Shown: in pieces, positions 34,287 to 43,469 of the stretch
How positions within the stretch are numbered: the stretch's first letter is position 1
Layout of the letters: every line of letters begins with the position of its first letter
Assembly (NCBI GenBank): GCA_002483135.1
Contig: DLHI01000002.1
Coordinates: 112,782 to 176,781 of the forward strand
Length of the DNA stretch: 64,000 bases
Source of the DNA: Hyphomonadaceae bacterium UBA7672
Lineage (GTDB): Bacteria > Pseudomonadota > Alphaproteobacteria > Caulobacterales > Hyphomonadaceae
Direction of reading: 5' to 3'
The notes under the pieces: model-generated
Seen by the model: only the letters and a program-made list of their open reading frames with translations
What the model was told of the DNA's origin: nothing
Database searches by the model: none
Position numbers and translations under genes: made by a program

Positions 34287-36464
34287 TTACGGCGCCTTCG
34301 CTGCGGCTTCCTGCGCTGCCTTCTCGTCGTTGGCGCGCTTGATGACGTAGGCGAGGATCGCGTCGGTCTGTTCCATGGTCAGCTTCGAGCCGAATTCGGG
34401 CATGTTGCGCTGGGCGCGGTCGCCGTCGCGGACCGCGCCGTTCCACTGTCCACGGCCGGACAGCAGAGCAGAATAGCGCAGATCGGGTGCGATCGTGCCG
34501 GCGGCCGGGACAGCGGTCGCGCCGTGGCAGACGGCGCAGTTCTGCGCGAACAGGAGTTCGCCCGATGCGACCGTCTCGTTGCTGGCGGTGAGCAGCGGCG
34601 GGTCGATCTTCACCGTCACGGGAGCGCCGGCGACCACCTTGGGCAGTTCTGCCGGCAGGTTCACCGAGCCTCCCAAGCGGAAGACGAGGATGCGCGAGTT
34701 GTTGGCGCTGGAGGGAACGGTGCGGGTCTGGCCGATGGGCAGGCCGCGCGCGCCAACGAGGATGGCGACCTGCTGTTCGCCATCGACCGTGAAGGTGGAA
34801 GGAGCGGCGACGACCTTGGCCTGCGTCGGGGCGGACCACAGTTTCTTGCCGGTGCGGGCATCGTAAGCGACGAATTCGCCGGAGTGGTTGCCGGAGAAGA
34901 CGAGGTTGCCGGCCGTGGCGAGAACGCCAGTGGCGCCGCGCGTATCCACGTTCGGCACGCGCCAGACTTCCTTCTGCGCGACCGGGTCCCAGGCGAGGAG
35001 ATAGGTCTCAGTCTTCGGCGCTGCCCCGCCGGCGGCGACGGGCGTGACGCCCGGACCAGCGGTGAAGCCGATGCCGGTGTTCCAGCCTTCCAGGTTGACG
35101 CTGAAGGTTGGCGGCGAGTTGTAGGTGGAAGACGACACCGTCACGGGCAGGTATACGAGGCCCGTGTCCTGGCTGAAGGCCATCGGATGCCAGTTGTGCA
35201 TGCCGAGTGCGGCGGGCGCGACGATGGCGGGAACGCCGGTGACTTCATAGCGCGCTTCGGGGATTTCGACCGGGCGGCCGGTGGCCTTGTCGACGTGCGT
35301 CGCCCAGGTGAGTGGCGCGAATTTCTCGGCGCTGATCAGTTTGCCGGTCTTCGCGTCTAGCACGTAGAAGAAGCCGTTCTTCGGAGCCTGCATGACGACG
35401 CGGCGCTTGCCTTCGGGATATTGCAGGTCGGCGACCATGATCGGTTGAGTGGCCGTGTAGTCCCAGGTTTCGCCGGGCGTTGTCTGGTAGTGCCAGATGT
35501 ATTTGCCGGTGTTGGGATCGAGGGCGACGATCGAAGAGAGGAACAGGTTATCGCCGCCGCCGGGCGAGCGGTATTTCTGGTTCCACGGTGTGCCGTTACC
35601 GGTGCCGACATAGATGATGTCGAGTTCGGGATCATAGGCCATGCCGTCCCACAGCGTGCCGCCGCCGCCGAGTTTCCAGAACTCGCCATTCCAGGTCTTG
35701 CGGGCTTCGGTAAGTTCGGGCTGTTCATCGCCATTGGCCGGATCGCCAGGCACGGAATACCAACGCCAGGCTTGCTCGCCGGTTTCGGCGTCGTAGGCGG
35801 TGACGTAGCCGCGCACGCGGTATTCGGCCCCGCCGTTTCCGATGATGACCTTGCCCTTCACGATACGGGGCACGCCCGTGATCGTGTAGGGGAGCGAGGT
35901 GTCAGTCGTCTGTTTCTCCCAGACGACCTTGCCTGTCTTGCCATCGAGCGCGATCAGGCGGCCGTCGAGCGCGCCAAGATAGATTTTGCCGTTCCAGGCG
36001 GCGACGCCACGGTTCACCACGTCGCAGCAGGCGTCGTTGCCTTTCTTGCGGTCAATCGCCGGATCGTAGGCCCAGAGGAGGGCGCCGGTCTTGATGTCGT
36101 AGGCCTTCACCATCGACCAGGCCGTGGTGAGATACATCACCCCATCGACGACAACCGGGGTGGATTCCTGTCCGCGCTCGGTGTCGATGTCGGCGTACCA
36201 GGCAAGGCCAAGCTGGCCGACACTCGCATCATTGATCTGCGTAAGGCGGCTGAAGCGTTGTTCGCGATAGTCGCCGCCGGCGACGAGCCAGGAGCCCGGC
36301 TCGCTTTCGAAAGCAAGCAGGCGCTCGGTGTTGACCGCGGCGGCGCCGACGGGGTTAGTCTTGGAGACTGGCGCGGCCTCGGGCGTTGGCGTGTTGCCGC
36401 AGGCCGATAGGCCAAGCAGAAGGGCAGGCGCGGCAATAGCCAGCGACATCAGGTAGGCGCGCAT
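34287..36464 (-). CDS. Lipidated PQQ-dependent quinohemoprotein alcohol dehydrogenase
   Basis: This encodes 725 residues. The signal MRAYLMSLAIAAPALLLGLSAC has a lipobox with C22, so the protein is predicted to be lipid-anchored rather than soluble. An eight-bladed PQQ propeller follows with WAYDPAIDR, the neighbouring cysteines NDACCD characteristic of these enzymes, and GTGNGTPWN...GGDNLF around the catalytic Asp. A C-terminal cytochrome c domain has CAVCHG. It would oxidise alcohols and pass electrons through heme c. The start at 36464 is chosen because GGAGG is 6 bases upstream, while the ATG at 36470 is too close. No PQQ biosynthesis gene is in the window. Confidence 0.87.
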   Translation of the reverse strand: MRAYLMSLAIAAPALLLGLSACGNTPTPEAAPVSKTNPVGAAAVNTERLLAFESEPGSWLVAGGDYREQRFSRLTQINDASVGQLGLAWYADIDTERGQESTPVVVDGVMYLTTAWSMVKAYDIKTGALLWAYDPAIDRKKGNDACCDVVNRGVAAWNGKIYLGALDGRLIALDGKTGKVVWEKQTTDTSLPYTITGVPRIVKGKVIIGNGGAEYRVRGYVTAYDAETGEQAWRWYSVPGDPANGDEQPELTEARKTWNGEFWKLGGGGTLWDGMAYDPELDIIYVGTGNGTPWNQKYRSPGGGDNLFLSSIVALDPNTGKYIWHYQTTPGETWDYTATQPIMVADLQYPEGKRRVVMQAPKNGFFYVLDAKTGKLISAEKFAPLTWATHVDKATGRPVEIPEARYEVTGVPAIVAPAALGMHNWHPMAFSQDTGLVYLPVTVSSSTYNSPPTFSVNLEGWNTGIGFTAGPGVTPVAAGGAAPKTETYLLAWDPVAQKEVWRVPNVDTRGATGVLATAGNLVFSGNHSGEFVAYDARTGKKLWSAPTQAKVVAAPSTFTVDGEQQVAILVGARGLPIGQTRTVPSSANNSRILVFRLGGSVNLPAELPKVVAGAPVTVKIDPPLLTASNETVASGELLFAQNCAVCHGATAVPAAGTIAPDLRYSALLSGRGQWNGAVRDGDRAQRNMPEFGSKLTMEQTDAILAYVIKRANDEKAAQEAAAKAP

Positions 36465-36658
36465 TCTCATCCTCCGCCGGCCTTTTCGGCCATTATTATC
36501 GATGCCGGGACGTCGGCGCGTTCTCCCCCGCAACTTGTCCGGCGGGTGCAACCTAGAAGGCTGCGAGGGTCGCGGCAATACGGGGGAGTTTCCAAGGAGT
36601 CGCAGGCCCTACACGTCCCCGCGAGGTCCAGCGGCCGATTCCCTTGGTTTCGAGGGGT

Positions 36659-37216
36659 CTAGAGAACGATGGCGCGTTCCTGCAGCGCATCGAGCGCGGC
36701 TTCGGGGCTGTTCGTGTCGGCCATCAGTTGGAGGAAGGACTCCGGCAGGAAGCCGCCATCGATCATGTGGTCGACCAGGTGGAAGAAGGGCTGCCAGTAG
36801 TTGTTCTCGCTGAGGAATGCCATCGGCTTGCGGTGAAGCGAGAGCTTGGCCCAGGACAGGGTCTCCACAGCCTCTTCAAGCGTGCCGATGCCTCCCGGGA
36901 GAACGATGAGGCCGTCGGCTTCATCCAGCAGGGCCTGTTTCCGCTGGTGCATGTTGTCGGTGTAGCGGTTCTCGATGCCGTCGAGCACGCCTTCGAGTTC
37001 GCGCAGGAAGTGGGGCATGACGCCGAGGACTCCGCCGCCGGAGTCTCGCGCGTTCGTGGCGACGGCGCCCATGAGGCCGACATTGCCGCCGCCATAAACG
37101 GTGCGCCAGCCGCGTCTGGCGATGGCCTTGCCAAGGCGGCGGGCGAGATCGAGGTAACCAGGATCGGACCCGGGTGCGGAGCCGCAGTAGACGGTAACGG
37201 ACTTGATGCCGGACAT
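36659..37216 (-). CDS. LOG family protein (cytokinin riboside 5'-monophosphate phosphoribohydrolase-like)
   Basis: This encodes 185 residues with the LOG pattern VTVYCGSAPGSDPGY, then VYGGGNVGLMGAVA, and PGGIGTLEEAVE, the nucleotide-binding and catalytic motif. Family members hydrolyse nucleoside 5'-monophosphates at the N-glycosidic bond. The start is ATG 37216; in-frame codons upstream have no supporting homology. The gene diverges from the ABC exporter, and the 194 bases between its stop and the quinoprotein start hold no supported gene. Confidence 0.85.
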   Translation of the reverse strand: MSGIKSVTVYCGSAPGSDPGYLDLARRLGKAIARRGWRTVYGGGNVGLMGAVATNARDSGGGVLGVMPHFLRELEGVLDGIENRYTDNMHQRKQALLDEADGLIVLPGGIGTLEEAVETLSWAKLSLHRKPMAFLSENNYWQPFFHLVDHMIDGGFLPESFLQLMADTNSPEAALDALQERAIVL

Positions 37217-37377
37217 TCTTCTTCTCTCTTTTCTGGCCACCATAGATGCGATGGTTTGGGGCAGGGGGAAAGCGGGGAAGGGCCATGGCGAGAGGGCCGG
37301 GTTGCTGACACGGCGCTGGCGGCAGGGTTGAGGTGGGAACTCTGGCGTTTCCCCGGGTGCGGGCCTATCTCTCGGCC

Positions 37378-39228
37378 ATGGCCATGCATCCCCACGCAAA
37401 ATCCGCATCTGACGTCGACGGGCTCGAGACAGGCGACGCCGGCCTTGGACAGTCGCTGGGGCGGATCGGCGCGATCATGGCGCGGCCGGAGCTGAAGCGG
37501 TGGCGGCTGGTGATGCTGTTGGCGCTGGTGCTGACGTTGGCGGCCAAGGTGTTCGCGGTCTATGCGCCAGTGTTCTTTGGCGACGCCATCAACCAGATGA
37601 CCGGGCCCGACGCCGCGATGGCAGCGGTGATCCTGTTGCTGGGCTGGTGGACAGGCGCGCGTATTCTTTCGGCGAACCTGCCTTATCTTCGCGATGCGCT
37701 GTTCGCGCCGGTGAGTCAGGAGGCGCAGCGGCTGGTGGCGGTCGAAGCGTATGGGCATGCGCAGGGACTGTCGCTGTCGTTTCACCAGACGCGGCGCACA
37801 GGGGCGCTGAACCGCGTGATCGACCGGGGCGTTGCGGCGTTGGACTACCTGATCCGGTTTCTCGCGTTCAACATCGGGCCGACGATCATCGAGCTGGCTC
37901 TGGCGGCGTTCGTGCTGACGACGCGTTATAGCTGGATCGCGGCGGTGATCGCGGTGGTGACGGTGGCGCTCTATGCGGTGTTCACGGCGCTGCTGACCAA
38001 CTGGCGGACGGAGCAGCGGCGGAAGCTGAACGCGGCGGATACAGAGCTGCGTGCGCTGGCGGTGGACAGTCTCACCAACTTCGAGACGGTGAAGGCATTT
38101 GCAGCGGAGGCGCGGGAGACGGAGCGCTATGACGCCGCCATGCGCGTCTACAACAGGAATATGGTGGAGGTGTCGCGCTCGCTGGCTCTGTTGAATGCGG
38201 GGCAGGACATCATCATGGCGCTGGGCCTCACGGGCGTGGCCGCGATCACGGCGGTGGCGACGTTCAACGGGCAGGTGCAGGCGGGCGACATGGCGGCAGT
38301 GGTGCTGATCATGAGCAATCTCTATCGGCCGCTGTCTGTGCTGGGCTGGGCGTTTCGCGAGATCAAGCAGGGGGCTGTCGATCTCGAGAAGCTGTACGGG
38401 CTCATGGGCATGAAGCCCGATGTGCAGGATGCGCCGGATGCGAGGCCGCTTGCGGTGAAGGGCGGCGAGGTGCGGTTCGAGAATGTGTCATTCACGCATG
38501 ACGCACGGTCGGCGGGCATCGACGGGGTGAGCTTTGTCGTGCCGGCGGGAACGAAGCTGGCGGTCGTCGGGCCGTCAGGGTCGGGCAAGTCGACGCTGCT
38601 CAAGCTGCTGTTTCGGTTCTACGATACCAAGGCCGGGCGTGTGCTTGTGGACGGGCAGGATGTTCGGGGGCTGAAACAGGAGAGCCTGCGCGATGCGATC
38701 GGGCTGGTGCCGCAGGATGTGGTGCTGTTCAACGCGTCGATGAAGGAGAACCTGCTCTATGGCCGGCCGAACGCGAGCGATGCGGAGTTGCGGGACGCTG
38801 CCGCGCGGGCCCAGTTGCTGGAGTTCATCGACAGGCTGCCGAAGGGCTGGGAGACGCGGGTGGGCGAGCGGGGTGTGAAGCTGTCGGGCGGGGAGCGGCA
38901 ACGCGTGGGCATTGCGCGGGCGATCCTGAAGAACCCGGCTATCCTGGTGCTGGACGAGGCGACAAGTGCGCTCGATTCAGCAACCGAGCAGGAAGTTCAG
39001 GGCGCGCTGGACGAAGCCGCGAAGGGACGCACGACCCTGATGGTGGCGCACAGGCTTTCGACTGTGGCGGGCGCGGACGAGATCATCGTGCTGAACGAGG
39101 GCAGGATCGTGGAGCGCGGGACGCATCGCGAGCTGCTGGATCGCGCGGGGCTCTATGCCGACCTGTGGAGCCGGCAGTCACGCGCGCATGATGAGGCGGA
39201 TGCTGCGGTGAAGGAGCGGGTGGCTTAG
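37378..39228 (+). CDS. Atm1-like ABC transporter, permease fused to ATPase
   Basis: This encodes about 616 residues. The N-terminal half has six helices with FFGDAINQMTGPD, ALNRVIDRG and TNFETVKAFAAE, as in the Atm1/HMT1 group. The C-terminal ATPase has Walker A VGPSGSGKSTLL, signature LSGGERQRVGIARA, and Walker B ILVLDEATSALD. The group exports glutathione-linked metal or sulfur compounds. The start is uncertain: a GTG at 37333 with weak GGTTGAGG could also be used. Confidence 0.88.
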   Translation: MAMHPHAKSASDVDGLETGDAGLGQSLGRIGAIMARPELKRWRLVMLLALVLTLAAKVFAVYAPVFFGDAINQMTGPDAAMAAVILLLGWWTGARILSANLPYLRDALFAPVSQEAQRLVAVEAYGHAQGLSLSFHQTRRTGALNRVIDRGVAALDYLIRFLAFNIGPTIIELALAAFVLTTRYSWIAAVIAVVTVALYAVFTALLTNWRTEQRRKLNAADTELRALAVDSLTNFETVKAFAAEARETERYDAAMRVYNRNMVEVSRSLALLNAGQDIIMALGLTGVAAITAVATFNGQVQAGDMAAVVLIMSNLYRPLSVLGWAFREIKQGAVDLEKLYGLMGMKPDVQDAPDARPLAVKGGEVRFENVSFTHDARSAGIDGVSFVVPAGTKLAVVGPSGSGKSTLLKLLFRFYDTKAGRVLVDGQDVRGLKQESLRDAIGLVPQDVVLFNASMKENLLYGRPNASDAELRDAAARAQLLEFIDRLPKGWETRVGERGVKLSGGERQRVGIARAILKNPAILVLDEATSALDSATEQEVQGALDEAAKGRTTLMVAHRLSTVAGADEIIVLNEGRIVERGTHRELLDRAGLYADLWSRQSRAHDEADAAVKERVA

Positions 39229-39644
39229 TTCGCGATCCACTTCGTCCCCGTCGGCGCCATACCCGCCTCCTGGTAGATGACGTCGCCTCTGCCGATGGCG
39301 TAGTGCGGATCGTTGGCCTTGGCGAGGAAGGTGGCGCCTGTTGGGTAGGCTTTTGTGGCGGTGGGATCGGCGGTTGTGCCGAAGCCGTAATGGAGCGTGC
39401 CGGAGAGGACGGTGATCATGCGGTCGTCCGGGTGGCTGTGCGGGGGCATTAGGCCACCGTCCTTCAGGTGGACGCGGATGGTGTAGAGGCCGGGCTGGGC
39501 GGGTGAGCCGATCAGGAAGGCGGCGTCCATGTTCGTTGCGTTGCCGACGGGCCCGTAGTCGGCGCCAGTCAGCCAGTGATCGTGCGTGGCGGGCGCGGTT
39601 GCGCATCCGGCAACGAGCAGGGCGGCGGCGAAGATAGCGCGCAT
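39225..39644 (-). CDS. Cupin-domain lipoprotein
   Basis: This encodes 139 residues. A lipobox LLVAGC gives an anchored protein. The cupin motif PPHSHPDDRMITVLSGTLHYGFG (His-containing metal-site region) is followed by TGATFLAKANDPHYA. Cupins of this type are often small enzymes or binding proteins, and the function is unknown. The start at 39644 is supported by GGGAGA upstream. It overlaps the stop of the convergent ABC gene by 4 bases. Confidence 0.75.
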   Translation of the reverse strand: MRAIFAAALLVAGCATAPATHDHWLTGADYGPVGNATNMDAAFLIGSPAQPGLYTIRVHLKDGGLMPPHSHPDDRMITVLSGTLHYGFGTTADPTATKAYPTGATFLAKANDPHYAIGRGDVIYQEAGMAPTGTKWIAN

Positions 39645-39815
39645 GTGATCTCCCGTTTTGGGTGAAGCTAGCTTGTGGCGGGGCATGTGTCAGTTCTTCT
39701 GCGCGGACAGAACAGCCTGCCTTACGGGCAGGGGCATGAAGACGCAGGATTTTGTCTTGTGTCGCGGCGATGCGGACCGCACATTTTGCGGAACGACTTA
39801 TCAGGGAACTACCGC

Positions 39816-40688
39816 ATGAGCGCCGACGCCTACACCCCGCCGAAGGTCTGGTCCTGGAACAAGGATGCGGTGAACCGCTTCTCGAACATCAACCGGCCGA
39901 TCGCAGGGCCGACGCATGAGAAGACGCTGCAGGTCGGCAAGCATCCGATCCAGCTTTACTCGCTTGGTACGCCGAACGGCGTGAAGGTTACGGTGATGCT
40001 CGAGGAGTTGCTGGCGCTGGGCCATGCTGGCGCCGAGTACGATGCGTGGTTGATCAACATCAACAAAGGCGATCAGTTTTCGAGCGGGTATGTGGAAATC
40101 AACCCGAACTCGAAGATCCCCGTGATGGTCGATCATGGCGAGCCCAAGCCGGTGCGCGTGTTCGAGTCCGGATCGATCCTGCTTTATCTCGCGGAGAAGT
40201 TCGATGCGTTTGTGCCGAAGGATCGGGCGGGGCGGACGGAGACGTTGAACTGGCTGTTCTGGCAAATGGGCGCTGCGCCTTTCCTCGGCGGCGGGTTTGG
40301 GCACTTCTACGCGTACGCGCCGGAGAAGTGGCAGTATCCGATCGACCGCTATGCGATGGAAGTGAAGCGGCAGCTTGATGTGCTGGATCGCCGCCTGGCC
40401 GAGAGCGAGTATCTGGCGGGCGATGTCTACACGATTGCGGATATGGCGAACTGGCCCTGGTATGGCGCGATGGTGAAGGGCGTGCTGTACGACGCGGGCG
40501 AGTTCCTGGCCGTGCACGAATACAAGAACGTGCTGCGCTGGACCGACAAGATCGCCGAGCGTTCTGCCGTGAAGCGCGGGCGCATCGTCAACCGGACGTG
40601 GGGCGCGCCGGCGAGCCAGCTGCACGAACGCCACGACGCCAGCGATTTTGACCTGAAGACGCAGGACAAGGTTGAGAAGGCCGACTAG
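39816..40688 (+). CDS. yghU: Glutathione-dependent disulfide-bond oxidoreductase (YghU-like)
   Basis: This encodes 290 residues. It opens YTPPKVWSWNKDAVNRFSNINRPIAGPTHEKTLQVG, the long N-terminal extension of YghU, then YSLGTPNGVKVTVMLEEL, NPNSKIPVMVD and RVFESGSILLYLAEKF, the thioredoxin-like GST fold with the glutathione site. The C-terminal helices end with ADMANWPWYG and FLAVHEYKNVLRW. These enzymes reduce glutathione disulfides or related compounds. Confidence 0.9.
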   Translation: MSADAYTPPKVWSWNKDAVNRFSNINRPIAGPTHEKTLQVGKHPIQLYSLGTPNGVKVTVMLEELLALGHAGAEYDAWLININKGDQFSSGYVEINPNSKIPVMVDHGEPKPVRVFESGSILLYLAEKFDAFVPKDRAGRTETLNWLFWQMGAAPFLGGGFGHFYAYAPEKWQYPIDRYAMEVKRQLDVLDRRLAESEYLAGDVYTIADMANWPWYGAMVKGVLYDAGEFLAVHEYKNVLRWTDKIAERSAVKRGRIVNRTWGAPASQLHERHDASDFDLKTQDKVEKAD

Positions 40689-40775
40689 GCCAACTGCGCT
40701 TCGATTTGACCCGGCCCCCTGAAAGATGCCAGCACTTGGCTTGAGCAGGACTCATGGTCGTTGGGGGCGCACGCG

Positions 40776-41171
40776 ATGATGAAGAAGGGCGCACCGGTCG
40801 CGGCCGATCCGGGTGCTTATGTGCGCGCGCTGCGTGGGTGGCGGAAGGATGTGGTGGCGACCCTGCGCGAGGCCGTGACGGGGGCTGCCGACTTCGAGGA
40901 AGTCATCAAGTGGGGTCACATCGTCTATCTCAGCAACGGGCCTGCGCTGCTGATCCGTGCGGAGGACGAGCGTGTGCTGTTCGGGTTCTGGCGGGGCAAG
41001 CGGTTGCGTGAGATCGAGCCGAAGCTGAAGGCGAGTGGTAAGTATGAGCTGGCGAACCAGGTGTTCGTGAGGGGCGATGAGGTGGACAGGGTTATTGCCG
41101 CAAAGCTCGCGAAGGCGGCGGCTGCGCTGAACAGGAAGCTGGGCAATCCGCAGGCCGATGCGAAACGCTGA
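40776..41171 (+). CDS. DUF1801 domain protein
   Basis: This encodes 131 residues, a single small domain (ADFEEVIKWGHIVYLSNGPALLIRAEDERVLFGFWRGKRL). DUF1801 is a compact YdhG-like fold of unknown function. ATG 40776 is followed by a second ATG. It stands 12 bases before the acyltransferase gene on the same strand. Confidence 0.78.
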   Translation: MMKKGAPVAADPGAYVRALRGWRKDVVATLREAVTGAADFEEVIKWGHIVYLSNGPALLIRAEDERVLFGFWRGKRLREIEPKLKASGKYELANQVFVRGDEVDRVIAAKLAKAAAALNRKLGNPQADAKR

Positions 41172-41183
41172 GGACGATCAAGC

Positions 41184-41960
41184 ATGCGCGCATTCCTTTT
41201 CACGGTCGGCTTCTGGTGGGTGTCGATCCTCTACGTCTTCATGGCGGCAATCCTCGCGCTTGTGCCCGGGCGAAAGGGCGTGCGCTGGGCGGTGAAGCGC
41301 TATTCGAAGCGGATGGTGCAGCTGATGAAGCTGATCGGCATCCAGCCAGAGGTAAGAGGCAAGGAGCGCCTGCCGCCGCCGCCCTTCATCGTCGCGCCCA
41401 AGCATTCGAGCTATGGCGACGGCTTTCTTATGTACATCCAGTTCGACGACGTGGCGTTCGTGACGGGTGACCATCTCGAGCGGTTCCCGCTGGTGCCGAA
41501 GGTGCTGGAGAAGCTGGGCGCGATTGTGATCGACAATTGCGGCGGTCCGGAAGCGCGCAAGGATCTGGCGGCGAGCTTTGCGAAGGCGGCCGAGGACAAG
41601 CGCATCGTGCTGATCTATCCCGAGGGCCACCTCACCAAGGTGGGCGAGCACAAGCGCATCCGAGCGGGCGTCTGGCACATGCAGGAGGCCTCGAAATGGC
41701 CGGTGGTGCCGGTGGCGACCAACCTTGGCTTGCGTTGGCAGGAGCAGGACTACGCGAAATATCCGGGGCCGGCGGTGATCGAGTTTCTCGATCCAATTCC
41801 GCCGGGTCTGGGCAAGGATGAAATGGTGAAACTGCTCGGCGAGGCGATCCACACGCACACCGACAGGCTGATCGAGGAAGGCCGCGCGTGGGACAGGGCG
41901 AACGGGGTGACGCGTCCGAATTCGCCGGTGAAGGTTGGCAAAGGCGAGGCGGCCACCTAG
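41184..41960 (+). CDS. 1-acyl-sn-glycerol-3-phosphate acyltransferase
   Basis: This encodes 258 residues with an N-terminal membrane helix (FWWVSILYVFMAAILALV). The HX4D motif KHSSYGD sits near residue 76 and YPEGHLTKVGE near 147, both PlsC-family signatures. It transfers an acyl chain to lysophosphatidate in phospholipid synthesis. The length and motif spacing are normal for the family. It could also be a lipid A or other PlsC-like transferase. Confidence 0.88.
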   Translation: MRAFLFTVGFWWVSILYVFMAAILALVPGRKGVRWAVKRYSKRMVQLMKLIGIQPEVRGKERLPPPPFIVAPKHSSYGDGFLMYIQFDDVAFVTGDHLERFPLVPKVLEKLGAIVIDNCGGPEARKDLAASFAKAAEDKRIVLIYPEGHLTKVGEHKRIRAGVWHMQEASKWPVVPVATNLGLRWQEQDYAKYPGPAVIEFLDPIPPGLGKDEMVKLLGEAIHTHTDRLIEEGRAWDRANGVTRPNSPVKVGKGEAAT

Positions 41961-41986
41961 CTTGTCCTCAAGGCAGAGGATGAGTC

Positions 41987-42214
41987 ATGGCCCGTAAGGC
42001 GCAGCGCGATGTTGAGAAAACCTACACGCGCGCTCAGTTCGTCGCCAAGCTAAGGCGGTTTGCTGACGCCATCGAGAGTGGCGAGCCGTTCGTGATCCAG
42101 ATTTCGGGCGAACGCATTCATGTGCCGACGCGAGCGGCGTTCAACATAGAACACGAGCGCGGCGGCAGCGAAAACGAGATAGAGTTTCAGCTTAAGTGGA
42201 AGGCGGAGTCATGA
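41987..42214 (+). CDS. Amphi-Trp domain protein
   Basis: This encodes 75 residues, close to the whole of the small amphi-Trp domain: RRFADAIESGEPFVIQISGERIHVP, then ENEIEFQLKWKAES with the C-terminal Trp. The function of this domain is unknown. Its stop overlaps the ATG of the first glutathione peroxidase by 4 bases (ATGA), so it is translated together with it. Confidence 0.78.
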   Translation: MARKAQRDVEKTYTRAQFVAKLRRFADAIESGEPFVIQISGERIHVPTRAAFNIEHERGGSENEIEFQLKWKAES

Positions 42215-42693
42215 CCACAGCGCACGATTTCAGTTTCACGACGATCGACGGCAAGCCGCTGCCATTGAGTCAGTTCAAGGGCGGGCCGGTGCTGATCGTG
42301 AATGTCGCCTCGAAGTGCGGGCTGACGCCGCAATATGAGGGGCTGGTGCAGCTCTATCATGACAAGCAGGCGGACGGGCTTGTGGTGCTGGGCGTGCCAT
42401 CGAACCAGTTCATGGGGCAGGAGCCCGGCACGAACGAAGAAATCCAGACCTTCTGTTCGATGACATTTGGGGTGGATTTTCCATTGACCGAGAAGGTCGA
42501 TGTGAAGGGCGAGGGCGCCCATCCGTTCTACAAGTGGATGCTGGGTGAGCTTGGGCAGCCTGCCGAGCCCATCTGGAATTTTCACAAGCTGCTGATCGGC
42601 AAGGATGGGAAGGCGCTCAAGGCGTTCGATCCGCGCACCGAGCCACTGGCGCCGGAGATCATCAGCGCAATAGATGCGGCGGTAACGGCATGA
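42211..42693 (+). CDS. Glutathione peroxidase family protein, copy 1
   Basis: This encodes 160 residues. The peroxidatic Cys36 is in NVASKCGLTPQYEG, the Gln is in VPSNQFMGQEPG and the Trp in WNFHKLLI. The enzyme uses Cys, not selenocysteine. The resolving Cys lies in TFCSMTFG, so a thioredoxin-dependent mechanism is more likely than a glutathione-dependent one. It overlaps both neighbours by 4 bases. Confidence 0.9.
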   Translation: MTTAHDFSFTTIDGKPLPLSQFKGGPVLIVNVASKCGLTPQYEGLVQLYHDKQADGLVVLGVPSNQFMGQEPGTNEEIQTFCSMTFGVDFPLTEKVDVKGEGAHPFYKWMLGELGQPAEPIWNFHKLLIGKDGKALKAFDPRTEPLAPEIISAIDAAVTA

Positions 42694-43166
42694 CAACCGC
42701 ATACGATTTCGAGTTCGTCGGCATCAACGGATCGCCGCTGCCGTTGAAGCAGTTCGAGGGTCGGGCGTTGATGGTGGTGAATGTGGCATCGCGATGCGGG
42801 TTCACGCCGCAATATACGGGATTGCAACAGCTGTATCAGGAGTATCAGGGGCGGGGACTCACCGTGATCGGTGTGCCGTGCAACCAGTTTCTCTGGCAGG
42901 AGCCAGCGAAAGAAACCGAGATCGCAGCGTTCTGCGAAGTGACCTATCACATCACCTTCCCCATGACGGAGAAGACGTCTGTAAAAGGCGGCAGTGCGCA
43001 TCCGTTCTACAAGTGGATGCGCGCGAGTCTGGGAAAGGCGGCGCATCCGGCGTGGAATTTCCATAAGCTGCTGGCCGACAGGAATGGCGCGCCTGTGGCG
43101 GCGTTCCGGTCGAAAGTGGCGCCTGACAGCGCCGAGATACGCCAGGCAATCGAGCGTATACTTTAA
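42690..43166 (+). CDS. Glutathione peroxidase family protein, copy 2
   Basis: This encodes 158 residues and begins MTTAYDFEFV, closely resembling copy 1 (MTTAHDFSFT). Cys36 is in NVASRCGFTPQYTG, the Gln in VPCNQFLWQEP and the Trp in WNFHKLLA. An extra Cys occurs beside the Gln (VPCNQ). The 4-base overlap with copy 1 shows direct coupling. The 303 bases after it (43167-43469) hold no gene and include the omp leader. Confidence 0.9.
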   Translation: MTTAYDFEFVGINGSPLPLKQFEGRALMVVNVASRCGFTPQYTGLQQLYQEYQGRGLTVIGVPCNQFLWQEPAKETEIAAFCEVTYHITFPMTEKTSVKGGSAHPFYKWMRASLGKAAHPAWNFHKLLADRNGAPVAAFRSKVAPDSAEIRQAIERIL

Positions 43167-43432
43167 CGGGAAATCCCCGATGCATTGCGGCAACAGTACC
43201 GGGCCGTAGCGTTTTCCCGGTGGCTCGTTGCGTAAACTCAATGAGTGTCGGTGGCTCGAGTTGGCGCATCAAGTTTACCGCTCATATGCCTGAGACGATT
43301 CCGTTTTTCCCCGCATGCGACGCGAGCGGGAAGTCTTGCCGACCTTAACGGATTGAGGCGCCAAAAAGGCAGGCGCCGCTGTGACGTTTCTGCGACAGAC
43401 GAATCCCTCCGCACACTGATAGAGCCCCTGCC

Positions 43433-43449
43433 GCGGACAATAAGTCCGC
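43433..43449 (+). promoter_or_regulatory. Leader hairpin before the outer-membrane protein gene
   Basis: A perfect 6-bp stem (GCGGAC, loop AATAA, GTCCGC) ends 20 bases before the ATG, and another, GGCGCC/GGCGCC with a 9-base loop, lies at 43357-43377. Such hairpins stabilise abundant omp transcripts or occlude ribosomes. The 303-base gap 43167-43469 otherwise shows no gene; the promoter must lie in it but I cannot place it. Confidence 0.4.
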
Positions 43450-43469
43450 TCCTATCGACAGGGTATAAA

